Shown piece after piece: positions 50,900 through 59,958 of a DNA stretch of 64,000 nt. Each line of letters starts with the position of its first letter. Position 1 is the first letter of the stretch. The position numbers and the translations under genes are program-made. The DNA is from DATBSK01 sp040902705 (GTDB lineage Bacteria > Actinomycetota > Acidimicrobiia > IMCC26256 > PALSA-555). The stretch covers positions 1-64,000 of the forward strand of contig JBBDWT010000204.1 in assembly GCA_040902705.1 (NCBI GenBank), given 5' to 3'. The notes under the pieces are model-generated. The model did no database searches, was not told the DNA's origin, and saw only the letters and a list, made by a program, of their open reading frames with translations.

Positions 50900-51367
50900 T
50901 CAGGCGACCTTCGGGGACTTCGGGGACTTCGGGGTCTTCGTGGTCTTCGGGGTGGCGGCCGTCGTCGGCGCCTCGCGGCCGAGCAGCGTCCGCGCCTTGG
51001 CGGTGCCGATCTCGGCGATCGCCTGGGCCTTGGCCACCACACGGTCGATGACGGGCTCGACCCGGTCACGCACGTCGGCGATGAGGGGCTCGACCCGCTC
51101 GGAGACCTTCGCCACGACGGGCTCGACCCGCTCACGAACGTCCTGGACGACCGTGTCGAGCTGCTCGCGTGCATCGCTGAGCGTGCTCTTCGCCGTGGTG
51201 CCGGCCTCGCCGGCCTTCACGTGCGCGGTCGTGCGGGCGCCGTCGGCGCCCTTGGAGACCTTGTCGGCAGCCTGCTGGCCGATGGCGGCCGCCTGCTGCA
51301 CGCCGAGCACGCCGACGCCGACCGCCGTGTACGCCGCGTCCTTGACGCTGGTACGCACATCGCTCAT
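50900..51367 (-). CDS. Small repetitive coiled-coil protein with Lys/Pro tail
   Basis: 155 aa, no recognised family. The N-terminal 60 residues are an Ala/Gly/Val-rich amphipathic region (AAYTAVGVGVLGVQQAAAIGQQAADKVSKGADGA). Then come three 11-residue repeats of the form V-x-x-R-V-E-P-V/L-V/I-A/D-K/D (about residues 76-110), as in apolipoprotein-like or lipid-associating helices. The tail TPKTTKTPKSPKSPK is encoded by near-perfect 9-bp tandem repeats. It recalls mycobacterial heparin-binding hemagglutinin in layout (coil plus Lys tail), but similarity is not demonstrated. ATG at 51367 with AGGGAG. Confidence 0.6.
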   Translation of the reverse strand: MSDVRTSVKDAAYTAVGVGVLGVQQAAAIGQQAADKVSKGADGARTTAHVKAGEAGTTAKSTLSDAREQLDTVVQDVRERVEPVVAKVSERVEPLIADVRDRVEPVIDRVVAKAQAIAEIGTAKARTLLGREAPTTAATPKTTKTPKSPKSPKVA

Positions 51368-51397
51368 TGGTGACTCCCTTCGTGTCCCCGCCGCCGT

Positions 51398-51413
51398 ATC
51401 CCCGTCCGGGGAT
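51398..51413 (-). promoter_or_regulatory. Leader hairpin of the coiled-coil protein gene
   Basis: ATCCCC, loop GTCC, GGGGAT, a perfect 6-bp stem within the roughly 60-nt leader. Confidence 0.4.
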
Positions 51414-51435
51414 CGCTGTGCAGGGGTTGCTCGCT

Positions 51436-51464
51436 AGGGTACGCCGTTTGCATAACAGTAGCAA
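51436..51464 (-). promoter_or_regulatory. Promoter of the coiled-coil protein gene
   Basis: Minus strand: -35 TTGCTA (51464-51459), 17-bp spacer, -10 TACCCT (51441-51436). Confidence 0.5.
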
Positions 51465-51552
51465 GCGGTTGTGACCCGATTCACGAGCGCCGGCAACGAG
51501 TGCCGGCGACACCGCACGGCGGACCGTGACGACTCCCGGCGGGGCCTGTCGG

Positions 51553-51558
51553 TACGCT
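51553..51558 (+). promoter_or_regulatory. Leaderless -10 box (TACGCT) for the large GT2/membrane gene
   Basis: TACGCT with 8 nt to the ATG at 51567. Confidence 0.45.
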
Positions 51559-51566
51559 CCGCGGCG

Positions 51567-54500
51567 ATGACGGCGTCGCCACCGGACCCGACCCCTCCCG
51601 GCGCGACGGCCGGCCCGGAAGATGTGACGGCTGCGGCCCCGGCCCCGCCGGTCGTCGCAGTCGTCGTGACCCGCAACGCCGGGCCCTTCCTGGAGGAGAC
51701 GCTGGCGGCCCTCGGAAGCCAGGACTATCCCGCACTGACCGTCCTGGTGGTCGACGCCGGGTCCGAGCACGACCCCACCGCGCGGGTGGCCGCCGCGCTG
51801 CCGACCGGGTTCGTCCGCCGACTCGGGGGCGCGCCGGGCTTCGGTGGCGCCGCGAACGAGGCGCTCGCGGCCGTCGACGGCGCGGCGTTCTTCCTCGTCT
51901 GCCACGACGATGTCGCGCTCGACCCCGACGCGATCCGGATCATGGTGGAGGAGGCGTACCGGTCGAACGCCGCGATCGTCGGGCCGAAGCTCGTGCGCGC
52001 CGACGACGCCACGGTGCTGCTCGAGGTCGGACGCGCGATCGACCGGCTCGGCGGCTCGCACACCGGCATCGAGCCGGACGAGGTCGACCAGGAGCAGCAC
52101 GACGCGGTCCGCGACGTCTTCTACGTGTCGAGCGCCACGATGCTCGTGCGCGTCGACCTCTTCCACGAGATCGAGGGGTTCGACCCTGAGGCGTTCCCCG
52201 GCTCCGAGGACCTCGATCTCTGCTGGCGAGCGCGCCTCGCGGGAGCACGGGTCATGGTCGCCCCGGACGCGCGCGGCCGGCATCACGAGGCCGCCGATCA
52301 GCGCCTCGAAGCGGACCTCCCCGACGTCCGCACCGTCGCGCGCACCCGCGTGCGCACGATCCTGAGCTGCTATTCGATCGCCACGCTGCTCTGGGTCGTC
52401 CCGTTCGGGTTCGTGCTGTCGTTCGTCGAGGCGATCGTCTACCTCCCGACGCACCGACGACGGGCCGCGTTCGCCGGGTTCGCGGCGTGGTGGTGGGCGT
52501 TCCTCCACCTCGGCAACGTCCGGCGCGCGCGACGGCACGCGCAGCACGGACGCGCGATCCACGATGCCGACCTGCACGAGCTCCAGGTCGGCGCGGGTGC
52601 ACGCTTCGGCACGTTCCTCACGCAGCATCACGCCGATGATCGGCTGCAGTCGCTGAGCGAGCGGACCCGCGACTCCCTGGAGGCCGTCGCGACGCTGTTC
52701 CGGACGCCCGCGGCGTACGGCCTCCTCGCGGTGCTCGCCCTCGTGCTCATCGGCTCGCGCGAGCTGCTCACCGACGGGGTCCCCTCGGTCGGGACCATGG
52801 TCGACTGGCCGGGCGTGAAGGCGCTCGTCGCCGAGCTCACCTCGGCCTGGCGCCACACCGGGCTCGGCTCGGACGTCGCCGGGCCACCGGCACTCGGGAT
52901 GATGGCGGGGCTCGGGACCGTGCTCTTCGGGGGCGTCGGCCTCGCCGAGACGCTCGTGGTCGTCGGGAGCTTCTTCGTGGGGGCTGCGGGTGCGTACCGC
53001 CTCGCCCGTGGGATCGCGGCAGGCCCGGCCGCGGCTGCGACCGCCGCGGTCGTGTACGCGCTCGTCCCGGTACCCCGCAACGCGATCGCCAATGGTCGGC
53101 TCGGACCGCTCGTCCTGTACGCGCTGCTCCCGTTCCTCGTGCTCCTGCTCGTGCGCGCCGGTGGCTTCCCCGGCACCGCCGGCCGATCGCGGCGCCCGCT
53201 GCTCGGGCTCGCGCTCGGTACCGCGCTGGCGACCGCGTGGTACCCGCCCGCCGCGCTCGCCGTGGTGGTGATCGCGCTCGTGTTCGTCATTGCGTCTGTG
53301 GTCTCCGGCGGGGTCGTCCGCGCGCTGCGCGCGCTCGGCGCGTCCGCCGTCGGTGTCGCCGGGGCCGCGCTGTTGCTGGCACCGTGGACCGTCACCATGC
53401 TCGACTCGCGCGACGACCTCGCCGCGCTGGGCATCGCGTATCGCAGCCGACTCGACCTCTCGCAGGTGCTGCGCTTCGAGTCCGGCCCGGCAGGCGCGGG
53501 TCTCGCGCCCTGGGGGCTGCTCGCCGCCGCGGTGCTCGCAGTGCTGCTCGCACGCGGCCCCCGCCTGGCCTGGGCGATCCGCGCGCTCGCGCTCGTCGTC
53601 GCCGGTGACGCGCTCGTGCTCCTGCCGAGCGAGCTCTCACCGCGCAGCGCGGTCGCTGCGCCCGAGGCCGGGCTGGCGATCGCCGCGGTCGGCGTCGCGT
53701 GGGCGGCGGCCATCGCCGTCGGCGCCGGGTCCGAGGAGCTGAAGGCCGCGGGGCGCTTCGCCGCCCGGCGGCTCCTCGTGGTCGGCGCGGTGGCGGGGGT
53801 CGTGCTCGGTGGTCTCGGGCTCGCCGCCGACACGATCAGCGGCAGGTGGCGCGCGCCCGACGGAAGCTGGGCGACGTCGCTCTCGTTCACGCAGGACGCG
53901 ACGTTCGAAGGGGAGTTCCGCATCCTGTGGGTCGGGGACCCGAACGTCCTCCCGCTCGACCCGGTCGAGCTCGATGGCGAGGTCAGCTGGGTGCTGACCC
54001 GTGACGGGCCCGGCGACTCGCGTGCGCTCTGGCGAGCGCCCGAGACGAGCGCGGACGAGGTCATCACGGACGCGGTGTCGGTGGCGCGCGGAGGCAGCAC
54101 GACCCGCCTCGGACGGCTGCTCGCTCCGGCCGGGATCCGCTACGTCGCAGTGCCGTTGCGCAACGGGCCCGACGGTGAACGGGGACGATCGGTGCCGTCG
54201 GTCCGCACGGCGTTGGGGAGCCAGCTCGACCTCACGCGCCTGCGCAGCGAGCCGGGTCTGCTCGTCTACGAGAACCAGGCGTGGGCGCCGGCGCGCGCAC
54301 TGACCGCGCGCGAGGTCCCGAACGGCGACGTCCGGCCGCTGCCGAGCGCGGTGCGGACCGACCTGTCCGATGCCACGCCCATCGGCGATGCTCCAGCTCC
54401 CGCCGGCACCGCGCTCCTCGCCGAGGCGTACGACGCCGGGTGGACGGCGGCGAGCAACGGCACCACGCTCACGCACCAACGGGCGTTCGGCTGGGTCAAC

Positions 54501-54761
54501 GGATGGACGAACCCCAACCAGGGGACGGTGGTCTTCGCCCACGACGGCCAGGGCATGCGGTACGCGCTCCTCGGCGGCGAGCTGATCCTCTGGATCGTGG
54601 CGATCGTGTGGTGGCTGCGCGGCCGCAATCGCGAGCGCGCGGCCCGGCTCGCGCAGGCGCGGCGGGCCCGGCTCGAGCGCGCCGCGGTCCCGGCCGACTT
54701 CGCGCTCCAGGCCGACGAGGCCGGGTTCAGCGAGCTCGACGGATTCTGGGACCAGTCGTGA
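51567..54761 (+). CDS. Large family 2 glycosyltransferase fused to a multi-pass membrane domain
   Basis: 1064 aa. The N-terminal 270 residues are a GT2 domain: VVAVVVTRNAGPFLEETLAAL, VVDAGSEHD, CHDDVALDPDAIRIM as the metal site and GSEDLDLCWRARLAGARV. Residues from about 330 on hold many hydrophobic helices with GT-C-like loops, then an extracytoplasmic stretch (about 790-980) and a final helix before a basic coiled tail. It may combine sugar transfer and translocation or polymerisation of a wall glycan. The ATG at 51567 is selected because a -10 box lies 8 nt before it. It overlaps the DUF5719 gene as GTGA. Confidence 0.82.
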   Translation: MTASPPDPTPPGATAGPEDVTAAAPAPPVVAVVVTRNAGPFLEETLAALGSQDYPALTVLVVDAGSEHDPTARVAAALPTGFVRRLGGAPGFGGAANEALAAVDGAAFFLVCHDDVALDPDAIRIMVEEAYRSNAAIVGPKLVRADDATVLLEVGRAIDRLGGSHTGIEPDEVDQEQHDAVRDVFYVSSATMLVRVDLFHEIEGFDPEAFPGSEDLDLCWRARLAGARVMVAPDARGRHHEAADQRLEADLPDVRTVARTRVRTILSCYSIATLLWVVPFGFVLSFVEAIVYLPTHRRRAAFAGFAAWWWAFLHLGNVRRARRHAQHGRAIHDADLHELQVGAGARFGTFLTQHHADDRLQSLSERTRDSLEAVATLFRTPAAYGLLAVLALVLIGSRELLTDGVPSVGTMVDWPGVKALVAELTSAWRHTGLGSDVAGPPALGMMAGLGTVLFGGVGLAETLVVVGSFFVGAAGAYRLARGIAAGPAAAATAAVVYALVPVPRNAIANGRLGPLVLYALLPFLVLLLVRAGGFPGTAGRSRRPLLGLALGTALATAWYPPAALAVVVIALVFVIASVVSGGVVRALRALGASAVGVAGAALLLAPWTVTMLDSRDDLAALGIAYRSRLDLSQVLRFESGPAGAGLAPWGLLAAAVLAVLLARGPRLAWAIRALALVVAGDALVLLPSELSPRSAVAAPEAGLAIAAVGVAWAAAIAVGAGSEELKAAGRFAARRLLVVGAVAGVVLGGLGLAADTISGRWRAPDGSWATSLSFTQDATFEGEFRILWVGDPNVLPLDPVELDGEVSWVLTRDGPGDSRALWRAPETSADEVITDAVSVARGGSTTRLGRLLAPAGIRYVAVPLRNGPDGERGRSVPSVRTALGSQLDLTRLRSEPGLLVYENQAWAPARALTAREVPNGDVRPLPSAVRTDLSDATPIGDAPAPAGTALLAEAYDAGWTAASNGTTLTHQRAFGWVNGWTNPNQGTVVFAHDGQGMRYALLGGELILWIVAIVWWLRGRNRERAARLAQARRARLERAAVPADFALQADEAGFSELDGFWDQS

Positions 54762-56209
54762 ACGACACCGCTCGGCGCGTCGTGGTGCTCGTGGTGCTCG
54801 CGCTCTTCGTCGCGGGCGGCATCGCGCTGAGCCAGGACGAGTCGGAGGGGACCCGTGCGATGCCGGCCGCGCACCAGCCGATCGACGGTCCCGTGATCTC
54901 GCCCGAGCGCGCGGTGTCCGCATCGTGGTACTGCGCCGAGGGCACGTCGTCGGTGGACGGACGTGCCAACGAGACGGTGATCGTCGGCAACCTCGAGCCC
55001 CACGAGATCGACATCGCGACCACGGTCATGCCCGGACGCGATCTCGAGATGAAGACGCAGCGCGTCCGGTTGCGTGCGTTCGAGCAGCGGCGCATCGAGA
55101 TCGATGACGTGCTGCGTGCCCCCGAGCTCGGCGTCGTCGTGGAGACGTTCGGCGGGCGGGCCGTCGTCGAGCACGAGGTCGAGGGTTTCGACGACGTGGC
55201 CGTCGGGCCGTGCGCCCGCACCGCCGCGCGCCAGTGGTTCTTCGCCGAAGGGTCCACCGAGCGCGGCACCGAGGACTGGCTCGCCCTCTTCAACCCGTTC
55301 GACACCGACGCGATCGTCGATGTCACGCTGCTCACCGAGGACGGGACCGAAGCACCCGAAGCGGTCCAGGCCCTCGTCGTGCCTCGTCGGTCGCGCGTCT
55401 CGGTCGCCCTGCACGATCTCGCGCAGCGTCAGCTCCAGGTCGGGCTCGCGATCCGGGCCCGAAGCGGGCATGTCGTCGCCGAGCGGACGGAGCGCTTCGA
55501 CGGCAGCGACACCCGCAAGGGCATCGCGCTCGCACTGGGCGCGACCGCAGGCGCGCCGCGCTGGCGCCTGCCTGCCGGAGACGCGCAGGACGGTGTGGCG
55601 GCGTCGGTGTCGATCGCGAACTTCACGCGGCGGACGACGCAGGTCGAGGTCGGGTTGCGACTCGACGGCGGCTCGTCCCCACTGCCGGAGACCGTGGCGG
55701 TGCGGCGGAACGCGGTCGTGCGTGTCGACGTCGGCGCGAAGGTGCCGACCGGCACTGGGTATTCAGTGGAGGTGAGCTCGAAGGATGGTACGCCGATCGT
55801 CGTCGGGTCGTTCGGCGCATGGGCGACACCGGCGCCGGTGACCGGTGTCGCGACAACCGGCGCCAGCGCGACCACGGCGACGCAGTGGGCGTTCGCGGTG
55901 GGGCGCCTCACCGACGACGGCGACGCCGTGGTGTCCGCGCTCAACGTCGGCGACGCTCCGATCACCGTGCAGCTGTACGCGTACACCTCCGGGGATCCGG
56001 ACAGCCCTGCGAGCGCGCCGGCTCGAGCGGTGCCGGCGGGGGAGCGCGCGGTGCTCTCGCTCGGAGAGCATGGGATCCGTCCCGACCAGGTGATCGTGAT
56101 CGGCGCCGACGGCCCGATCGTCGTCGGACGCGAGATCGTCGGGCCCGGAGCGTCGATGGCGCCCGGCGTGCCCTTCCCGGGATCCGCCGGCAGGAGACGA
56201 CCGGGATGA
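54758..56209 (+). CDS. DUF5719 family secreted or membrane-anchored protein
   Basis: 483 aa. One N-terminal hydrophobic segment (RRVVVLVVLALFVAGGIALS) acts as signal or anchor. The rest is a beta-rich extracytoplasmic region with three to four repeats starting SWYCAEGTSS, QWFFAEGSTERGTEDWLALFNP and QWAFAVGRL, a layout typical of DUF5719 proteins, which in actinobacteria follow a large GT2/membrane gene as here. Function unknown. Overlaps both neighbours by four bases. Confidence 0.8.
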   Translation: MNDTARRVVVLVVLALFVAGGIALSQDESEGTRAMPAAHQPIDGPVISPERAVSASWYCAEGTSSVDGRANETVIVGNLEPHEIDIATTVMPGRDLEMKTQRVRLRAFEQRRIEIDDVLRAPELGVVVETFGGRAVVEHEVEGFDDVAVGPCARTAARQWFFAEGSTERGTEDWLALFNPFDTDAIVDVTLLTEDGTEAPEAVQALVVPRRSRVSVALHDLAQRQLQVGLAIRARSGHVVAERTERFDGSDTRKGIALALGATAGAPRWRLPAGDAQDGVAASVSIANFTRRTTQVEVGLRLDGGSSPLPETVAVRRNAVVRVDVGAKVPTGTGYSVEVSSKDGTPIVVGSFGAWATPAPVTGVATTGASATTATQWAFAVGRLTDDGDAVVSALNVGDAPITVQLYAYTSGDPDSPASAPARAVPAGERAVLSLGEHGIRPDQVIVIGADGPIVVGREIVGPGASMAPGVPFPGSAGRRRPG

Positions 56210-56658
56210 TCGTGCAGGTCGCCATCGGCGTCGGTGTTGCCGGCGTCGCGCTCGGCATCGCTTGGTGGTTGAGACACCGGAAGCCGCAGGGCCCGCCGCG
56301 CGACGCGTACCCGGTGCCGCGTCAGCTCGACCGCCACGACTTTGCCCGCCCGGACGCGCCGTGGCTCGTCGCGTACTTCTCGTCGGAGACGTGTGCGTCG
56401 TGCCGGGGGCTCGGGCCCAAGGTCGCGGTGCTCGAGTCGCCTGACGTGTCGACGTCGGAGCTCGCGTTCGCGACGGAGCGTGCGCTCCACGACCGCTACC
56501 GGATCGAGGCGATCCCGATGATCCTCATCGCCGACGCCGAGGGTGTGGTGCGCCGTGCGTTCGTCGGCGCGACCACCGCGACCGACCTGTGGGCGGCGAT
56601 GGCGGAGGAGCGTGAGCCCGGGTCGACCCCGGAGGCCGACCTCGGCGCAGCCTTCTAA
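56206..56658 (+). CDS. Membrane-anchored thioredoxin-like protein
   Basis: 150 aa. N-terminal helix (2-22), then a thioredoxin fold with active site ETCASCRGL (Cys63, Cys66) and the cis-proline segment IEAIPMILI. The anchor comes first and is short, so the redox domain may lie on either face; with positive HRKPQGPPR just after the helix, the cytoplasmic face is more likely. Its stop overlaps the convergent ftsH stop by four bases. Confidence 0.78.
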   Translation: MIVQVAIGVGVAGVALGIAWWLRHRKPQGPPRDAYPVPRQLDRHDFARPDAPWLVAYFSSETCASCRGLGPKVAVLESPDVSTSELAFATERALHDRYRIEAIPMILIADAEGVVRRAFVGATTATDLWAAMAEEREPGSTPEADLGAAF

Positions 56659-58730
56659 CCGCGGGAGCGGCTGGCGCGCTTGGTGCCGGCGGCCTTGCGG
56701 CGCTTGCCGCCGTTCTTGGCCCCGCTGGCGTCGCCGAACGTGTTCCCGTTGCCGCCCGGAGGACGCATCTCGGTGATCGAGCCGTCGGCGCGACGAATCT
56801 TGCGGAAGCCACCGACGCTCTTGCCCATCGCCTCGTCGACGAGGGTGGCGACCTCGGCGCCGGTCACCGTCTCGTGCTCGAGCAGCGCCTGCGCGACCGC
56901 GTCGAGGCCACGACGGTGCACTCGCAGGATCCGACGGGCGCGGCTCTCCTCTTCGCGGAGGATCCGCTCGACCTCTTCGTCGATCACGCGGGCCGTGTCG
57001 TCGGAGTAGTCGCGCGTGTGCACGAGGTCCTCACCCAGGAACACCGCGCCCTGCGAGCCCCATGCCATCGGACCGATGCGATCCGACATGCCCCACTCGC
57101 GGACCATCTTGCGGGCCATCTCGGTGATGCGGACGAGGTCGTTCTGGGCTCCGGTCGACGTGTGCCCGAAGACGAGATCCTCGGCGGTGCGACCGCCGAG
57201 CGCGACCACGATCGAGTCGGCGATGTACTCGCGCTTGTAGATGTGCTGCTCGTCCTCGGGGAGCTGCTGGGTGACGCCCAGCGCCATGCCGCTCGGGAGG
57301 ATGGTCACCTTGTGCACGGGGTCGGCGTGGTCGAGCACGTACGCGAGCACGGCGTGGCCGCCCTCGTGGTACGCGATGACCTCTTTCTCCTCCTCGCTGA
57401 TGGCCATGGAGTCGCGCTTGAGGCCCATCAGCACCCGGTCGCGGGCGGCTTCGAAGTCCTCGCCGTCGACGACCGCGGAGCCGCGCCGGACTGCGTGGAG
57501 CGCGGCTTCGTTCACGAGGTTGGAGAGGTCGGCGCCGGCCATGCCCGGCGTCCCGCGGGCGATCACCTCGACGTCGACGTCGGGCGACATCTTCTTGTCC
57601 TTCATGTGGACCCGGAGGATCATGGCGCGCTCCTCCTGGGTGGGGAAGGGCACGACGATCTGACGATCGAACCGGCCCGGGCGCAGGAGCGCGGGGTCGA
57701 GGACGTCGGGACGGTTCGTCGCCGCCATCATGACGACGCCCTCGGTGGCCTCGAAGCCGTCCATCTCCGCGAGCATCTGGTTGAGCGTCTGCTCGCGCTC
57801 GTCGTGACCGCCGCCGAGCCCGGCACCACGCTTGCGTCCGATGGAGTCGATCTCGTCGACGAAGATGATCGCGGGGGCCTGCTTGCGCGCGGTCTGGAAG
57901 AGGTCGCGCACGCGCGCGGCTCCGACACCGACGAACATCTCCATGAAGTCGGAGCCGGTGACCGAGATGAACGGGACGCCCGCCTCACCCGCGACGGCGC
58001 GCGCGATCAGCGTCTTGCCCGTGCCCGGGGGACCGACGAGCAGCACGCCCTTGGGGATGCGCGCGCCGATGGCCTTGAACTTCTGCGGGAACTTGAGGAA
58101 GTCGACCACCTCGGCGATCTCCTGCTTCACCGGGCCGTACCCCGCGACGTCGTCGAACGTCGTCTTCGGCTTCTCGGTGTTGTAGACCTTCGCCTTGCTC
58201 CGCCCGATGTTCATCACCGCGCCCATCTGGCCCTGCGCGCGTCGGCTCATCCACACGAAGAAGCCGATGATGAGCACCGCGGGGAGCAGCAGCGGGATGA
58301 GGTCGAGGAAGAAGTTCGAACCCTGGCGCTGGTAGACGAGGTCGACGCCCTGCTCGTTGAGCACTCTGAGGTCGCGTGCGGGGAGGTCGTCGGTCGGGCC
58401 CTCGGACGAGAAGTCCAAGGTGCCGTCGACCTTCTGCGTGAACTCACCGGTGAGCTGGCCGCTCGACGGGTCGAACTCGACCTTCTTCACGTTGTCGTCG
58501 CGCACCCGGTCCATGAAGCTCGAGTACGAGATCTCCTTGGTGGACCCGCTGTCGATCGAGAAGACGTTCGTGAACGCGAGGACGCCGATGAGGGCGACGA
58601 TCAGGAGCCAGGGCAGCATCCGCGTCCACGACGGCGGCCCACCGGGTCCGGGCGGCGGGCGATCGCCGGGACGGCGCTCGGGGCCTCCCGCGGGGCGTCC
58701 CGGGGGCATCTCGGACGGGGGGCGACTCAT
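56655..58730 (-). CDS. ftsH: ATP-dependent zinc metalloprotease FtsH
   Basis: 691 aa, the normal size. A Pro/Gly-rich cytoplasmic start (about 35 residues) is followed by helix 1, a periplasmic domain, helix 2 and the AAA domain, with Walker A GPPGTGKT, Walker B IIFVDEIDSIGRKRG and the second region of homology RPDVLDPALLRPGRFDR. The protease active site is HEGGH, with the third zinc ligand downstream. The tail is Lys/Arg/Gly-rich. It degrades membrane and regulatory proteins. ATG at 58730 with GGAG upstream. Confidence 0.97.
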   Translation of the reverse strand: MSRPPSEMPPGRPAGGPERRPGDRPPPGPGGPPSWTRMLPWLLIVALIGVLAFTNVFSIDSGSTKEISYSSFMDRVRDDNVKKVEFDPSSGQLTGEFTQKVDGTLDFSSEGPTDDLPARDLRVLNEQGVDLVYQRQGSNFFLDLIPLLLPAVLIIGFFVWMSRRAQGQMGAVMNIGRSKAKVYNTEKPKTTFDDVAGYGPVKQEIAEVVDFLKFPQKFKAIGARIPKGVLLVGPPGTGKTLIARAVAGEAGVPFISVTGSDFMEMFVGVGAARVRDLFQTARKQAPAIIFVDEIDSIGRKRGAGLGGGHDEREQTLNQMLAEMDGFEATEGVVMMAATNRPDVLDPALLRPGRFDRQIVVPFPTQEERAMILRVHMKDKKMSPDVDVEVIARGTPGMAGADLSNLVNEAALHAVRRGSAVVDGEDFEAARDRVLMGLKRDSMAISEEEKEVIAYHEGGHAVLAYVLDHADPVHKVTILPSGMALGVTQQLPEDEQHIYKREYIADSIVVALGGRTAEDLVFGHTSTGAQNDLVRITEMARKMVREWGMSDRIGPMAWGSQGAVFLGEDLVHTRDYSDDTARVIDEEVERILREEESRARRILRVHRRGLDAVAQALLEHETVTGAEVATLVDEAMGKSVGGFRKIRRADGSITEMRPPGGNGNTFGDASGAKNGGKRRKAAGTKRASRSRG

Positions 58731-58902
58731 CGGTGGCTCCAGGCCTTCCGGAGGGACGGGCTCGCCCCTCCGCCAACACCCATCGTAGGACGCGGGTTCC
58801 AGGTCCGTGGCGTCGGAACGACGCCGTTGCGGGTGCCGTGTCGCCGCCACCCCGCCTCCCCACCTCCCCACCGCGGATCGCCGGCGCGCCGGCGCGCGCA
58901 AG

Positions 58903-58908
58903 TAGCGT
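58903..58908 (+). promoter_or_regulatory. Leaderless -10 box (TAGCGT) for the CPBP gene
   Basis: TAGCGT, 7 nt before the ATG at 58916. A 14-bp perfect palindrome GCCGGCGCGCCGGC (58880-58893) covers the -35 region and could be an operator. Confidence 0.5.
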
Positions 58909-58915
58909 CGGGGCG

Positions 58916-59626
58916 ATGAGCGCCGGGTCGACGCCGACGCGGCTGCGCTGGGGCCTGCCGGACGCGCTGATCGCGTGGATCGTCGGGATCGTGGCCGCGG
59001 TGATCGCCGCGGCGCCGTTCATCGGGTCGAACGGGACGATTCCCGACGATCGAGAGGTCACCGCAACCCTGGTGCTGCTCGCGGTGCAGAACTTCGCCAT
59101 CATCGGTTCGCTGCTCTACATCGCCCGAGCCCGGGGCCTCGGCTCGCTGCGCCGTGACTTCGGCTTCGCGTTCGAGGTGCCCGATCTGGTGTGGGTGCTC
59201 GGCGGCGTCGCCCTCGCCGTGATCGCGGGGATCCTCGTCGTCCCGATCACGGAGCTCGCGGGTCTGAAGGACTCGAGCCAGGAGGTCGTGAACACCTTCG
59301 AACGGTCGGCGGGGCTCGCCCAGAAGATCGCGGTGTGCATCGGGGTCGTCCTCGTGGCCCCGGTCGCCGAGGAGCTGCTCTTCCGGGGGGTGCTCCTTCG
59401 GAGCCTCGTGCGGCGGACGGCCCCGGTGGTCGCGGTGTTCGTCTCGGCGCTGGTCTTCGCCGTCGTCCACGTGATCGGCGACCTCGGGACGGGCTACTAC
59501 GTGCCGGCGTTCCTGCTGCTCGGCCTGGTCTCGGGGTGGCGAGCGGTCGTCACCGGTCGGATCGGCCAGTCGATCGCCCTGCACGCAGGCTTCAACCTCC
59601 TGGCCGCGATCCAGATCGTCACCTGA
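58916..59626 (+). CDS. CPBP family intramembrane glutamic protease
   Basis: 236 aa with about seven hydrophobic helices. The Abi/CAAX-type motifs are APVAEELLFRGVLLR (EExxxR), FAVVHVIGD and the last-helix HAGFNLLAA. Related enzymes cleave membrane peptides in signalling or bacteriocin immunity. No such partner is seen here. Confidence 0.88.
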   Translation: MSAGSTPTRLRWGLPDALIAWIVGIVAAVIAAAPFIGSNGTIPDDREVTATLVLLAVQNFAIIGSLLYIARARGLGSLRRDFGFAFEVPDLVWVLGGVALAVIAGILVVPITELAGLKDSSQEVVNTFERSAGLAQKIAVCIGVVLVAPVAEELLFRGVLLRSLVRRTAPVVAVFVSALVFAVVHVIGDLGTGYYVPAFLLLGLVSGWRAVVTGRIGQSIALHAGFNLLAAIQIVT

Positions 59627-59722
59627 GCCCATCGCTCCGAGAGGTCGACTCCGGGAACCGCTCAAGGTCCGGCCCGAACCTGCCGATGTCCCGGTCGGGG
59701 AGAAACGACTGGGAGGTCGAAC

Positions 59723-59890
59723 GTGCGCTGCTCTTCGTGCACCAAGGGATCGGTCATCGAGATCCGCATGCGCGTCTCGGGGTCGGATCTGACGTTCCGC
59801 CGCTGTGGCCGCTGCGAGCACCAGACCTGGGAAGCAGCCGAGGGGACCGTGCCCCTCACCCGCGTGCTCGAGCTCGTCCGTCACACCTAG
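59723..59890 (+). CDS. Small zinc-ribbon protein (55 aa)
   Basis: GTG at 59723 preceded by GGGAGG at ideal spacing, stop TAG at 59888. The peptide begins with CSSC and has a second pair CGRC after 23 residues, so one zinc can be bound. It ends with an amphipathic TVPLTRVLELVRHT. The size and layout match short zinc-ribbon proteins found next to glycan-synthesis genes in related actinobacteria. Role unknown. Confidence 0.7.
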   Translation: MRCSSCTKGSVIEIRMRVSGSDLTFRRCGRCEHQTWEAAEGTVPLTRVLELVRHT

Positions 59891-59958
59891 GGGGAGGCGG
59901 GTCCGCCGGGCTCGCTCCCGACAGGGTCGGGGCATCGTGCCCTGGCAGGCTGTCGAAC

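Noticed and set aside
59191..59958. N-terminal extension of the large GT-C-like protein by about 256 codons
   Set aside because: The extension is an Arg/Gly/Pro-rich shadow over the CPBP gene and the small zinc-ribbon gene; the GTG at 59959 gives a normal start.
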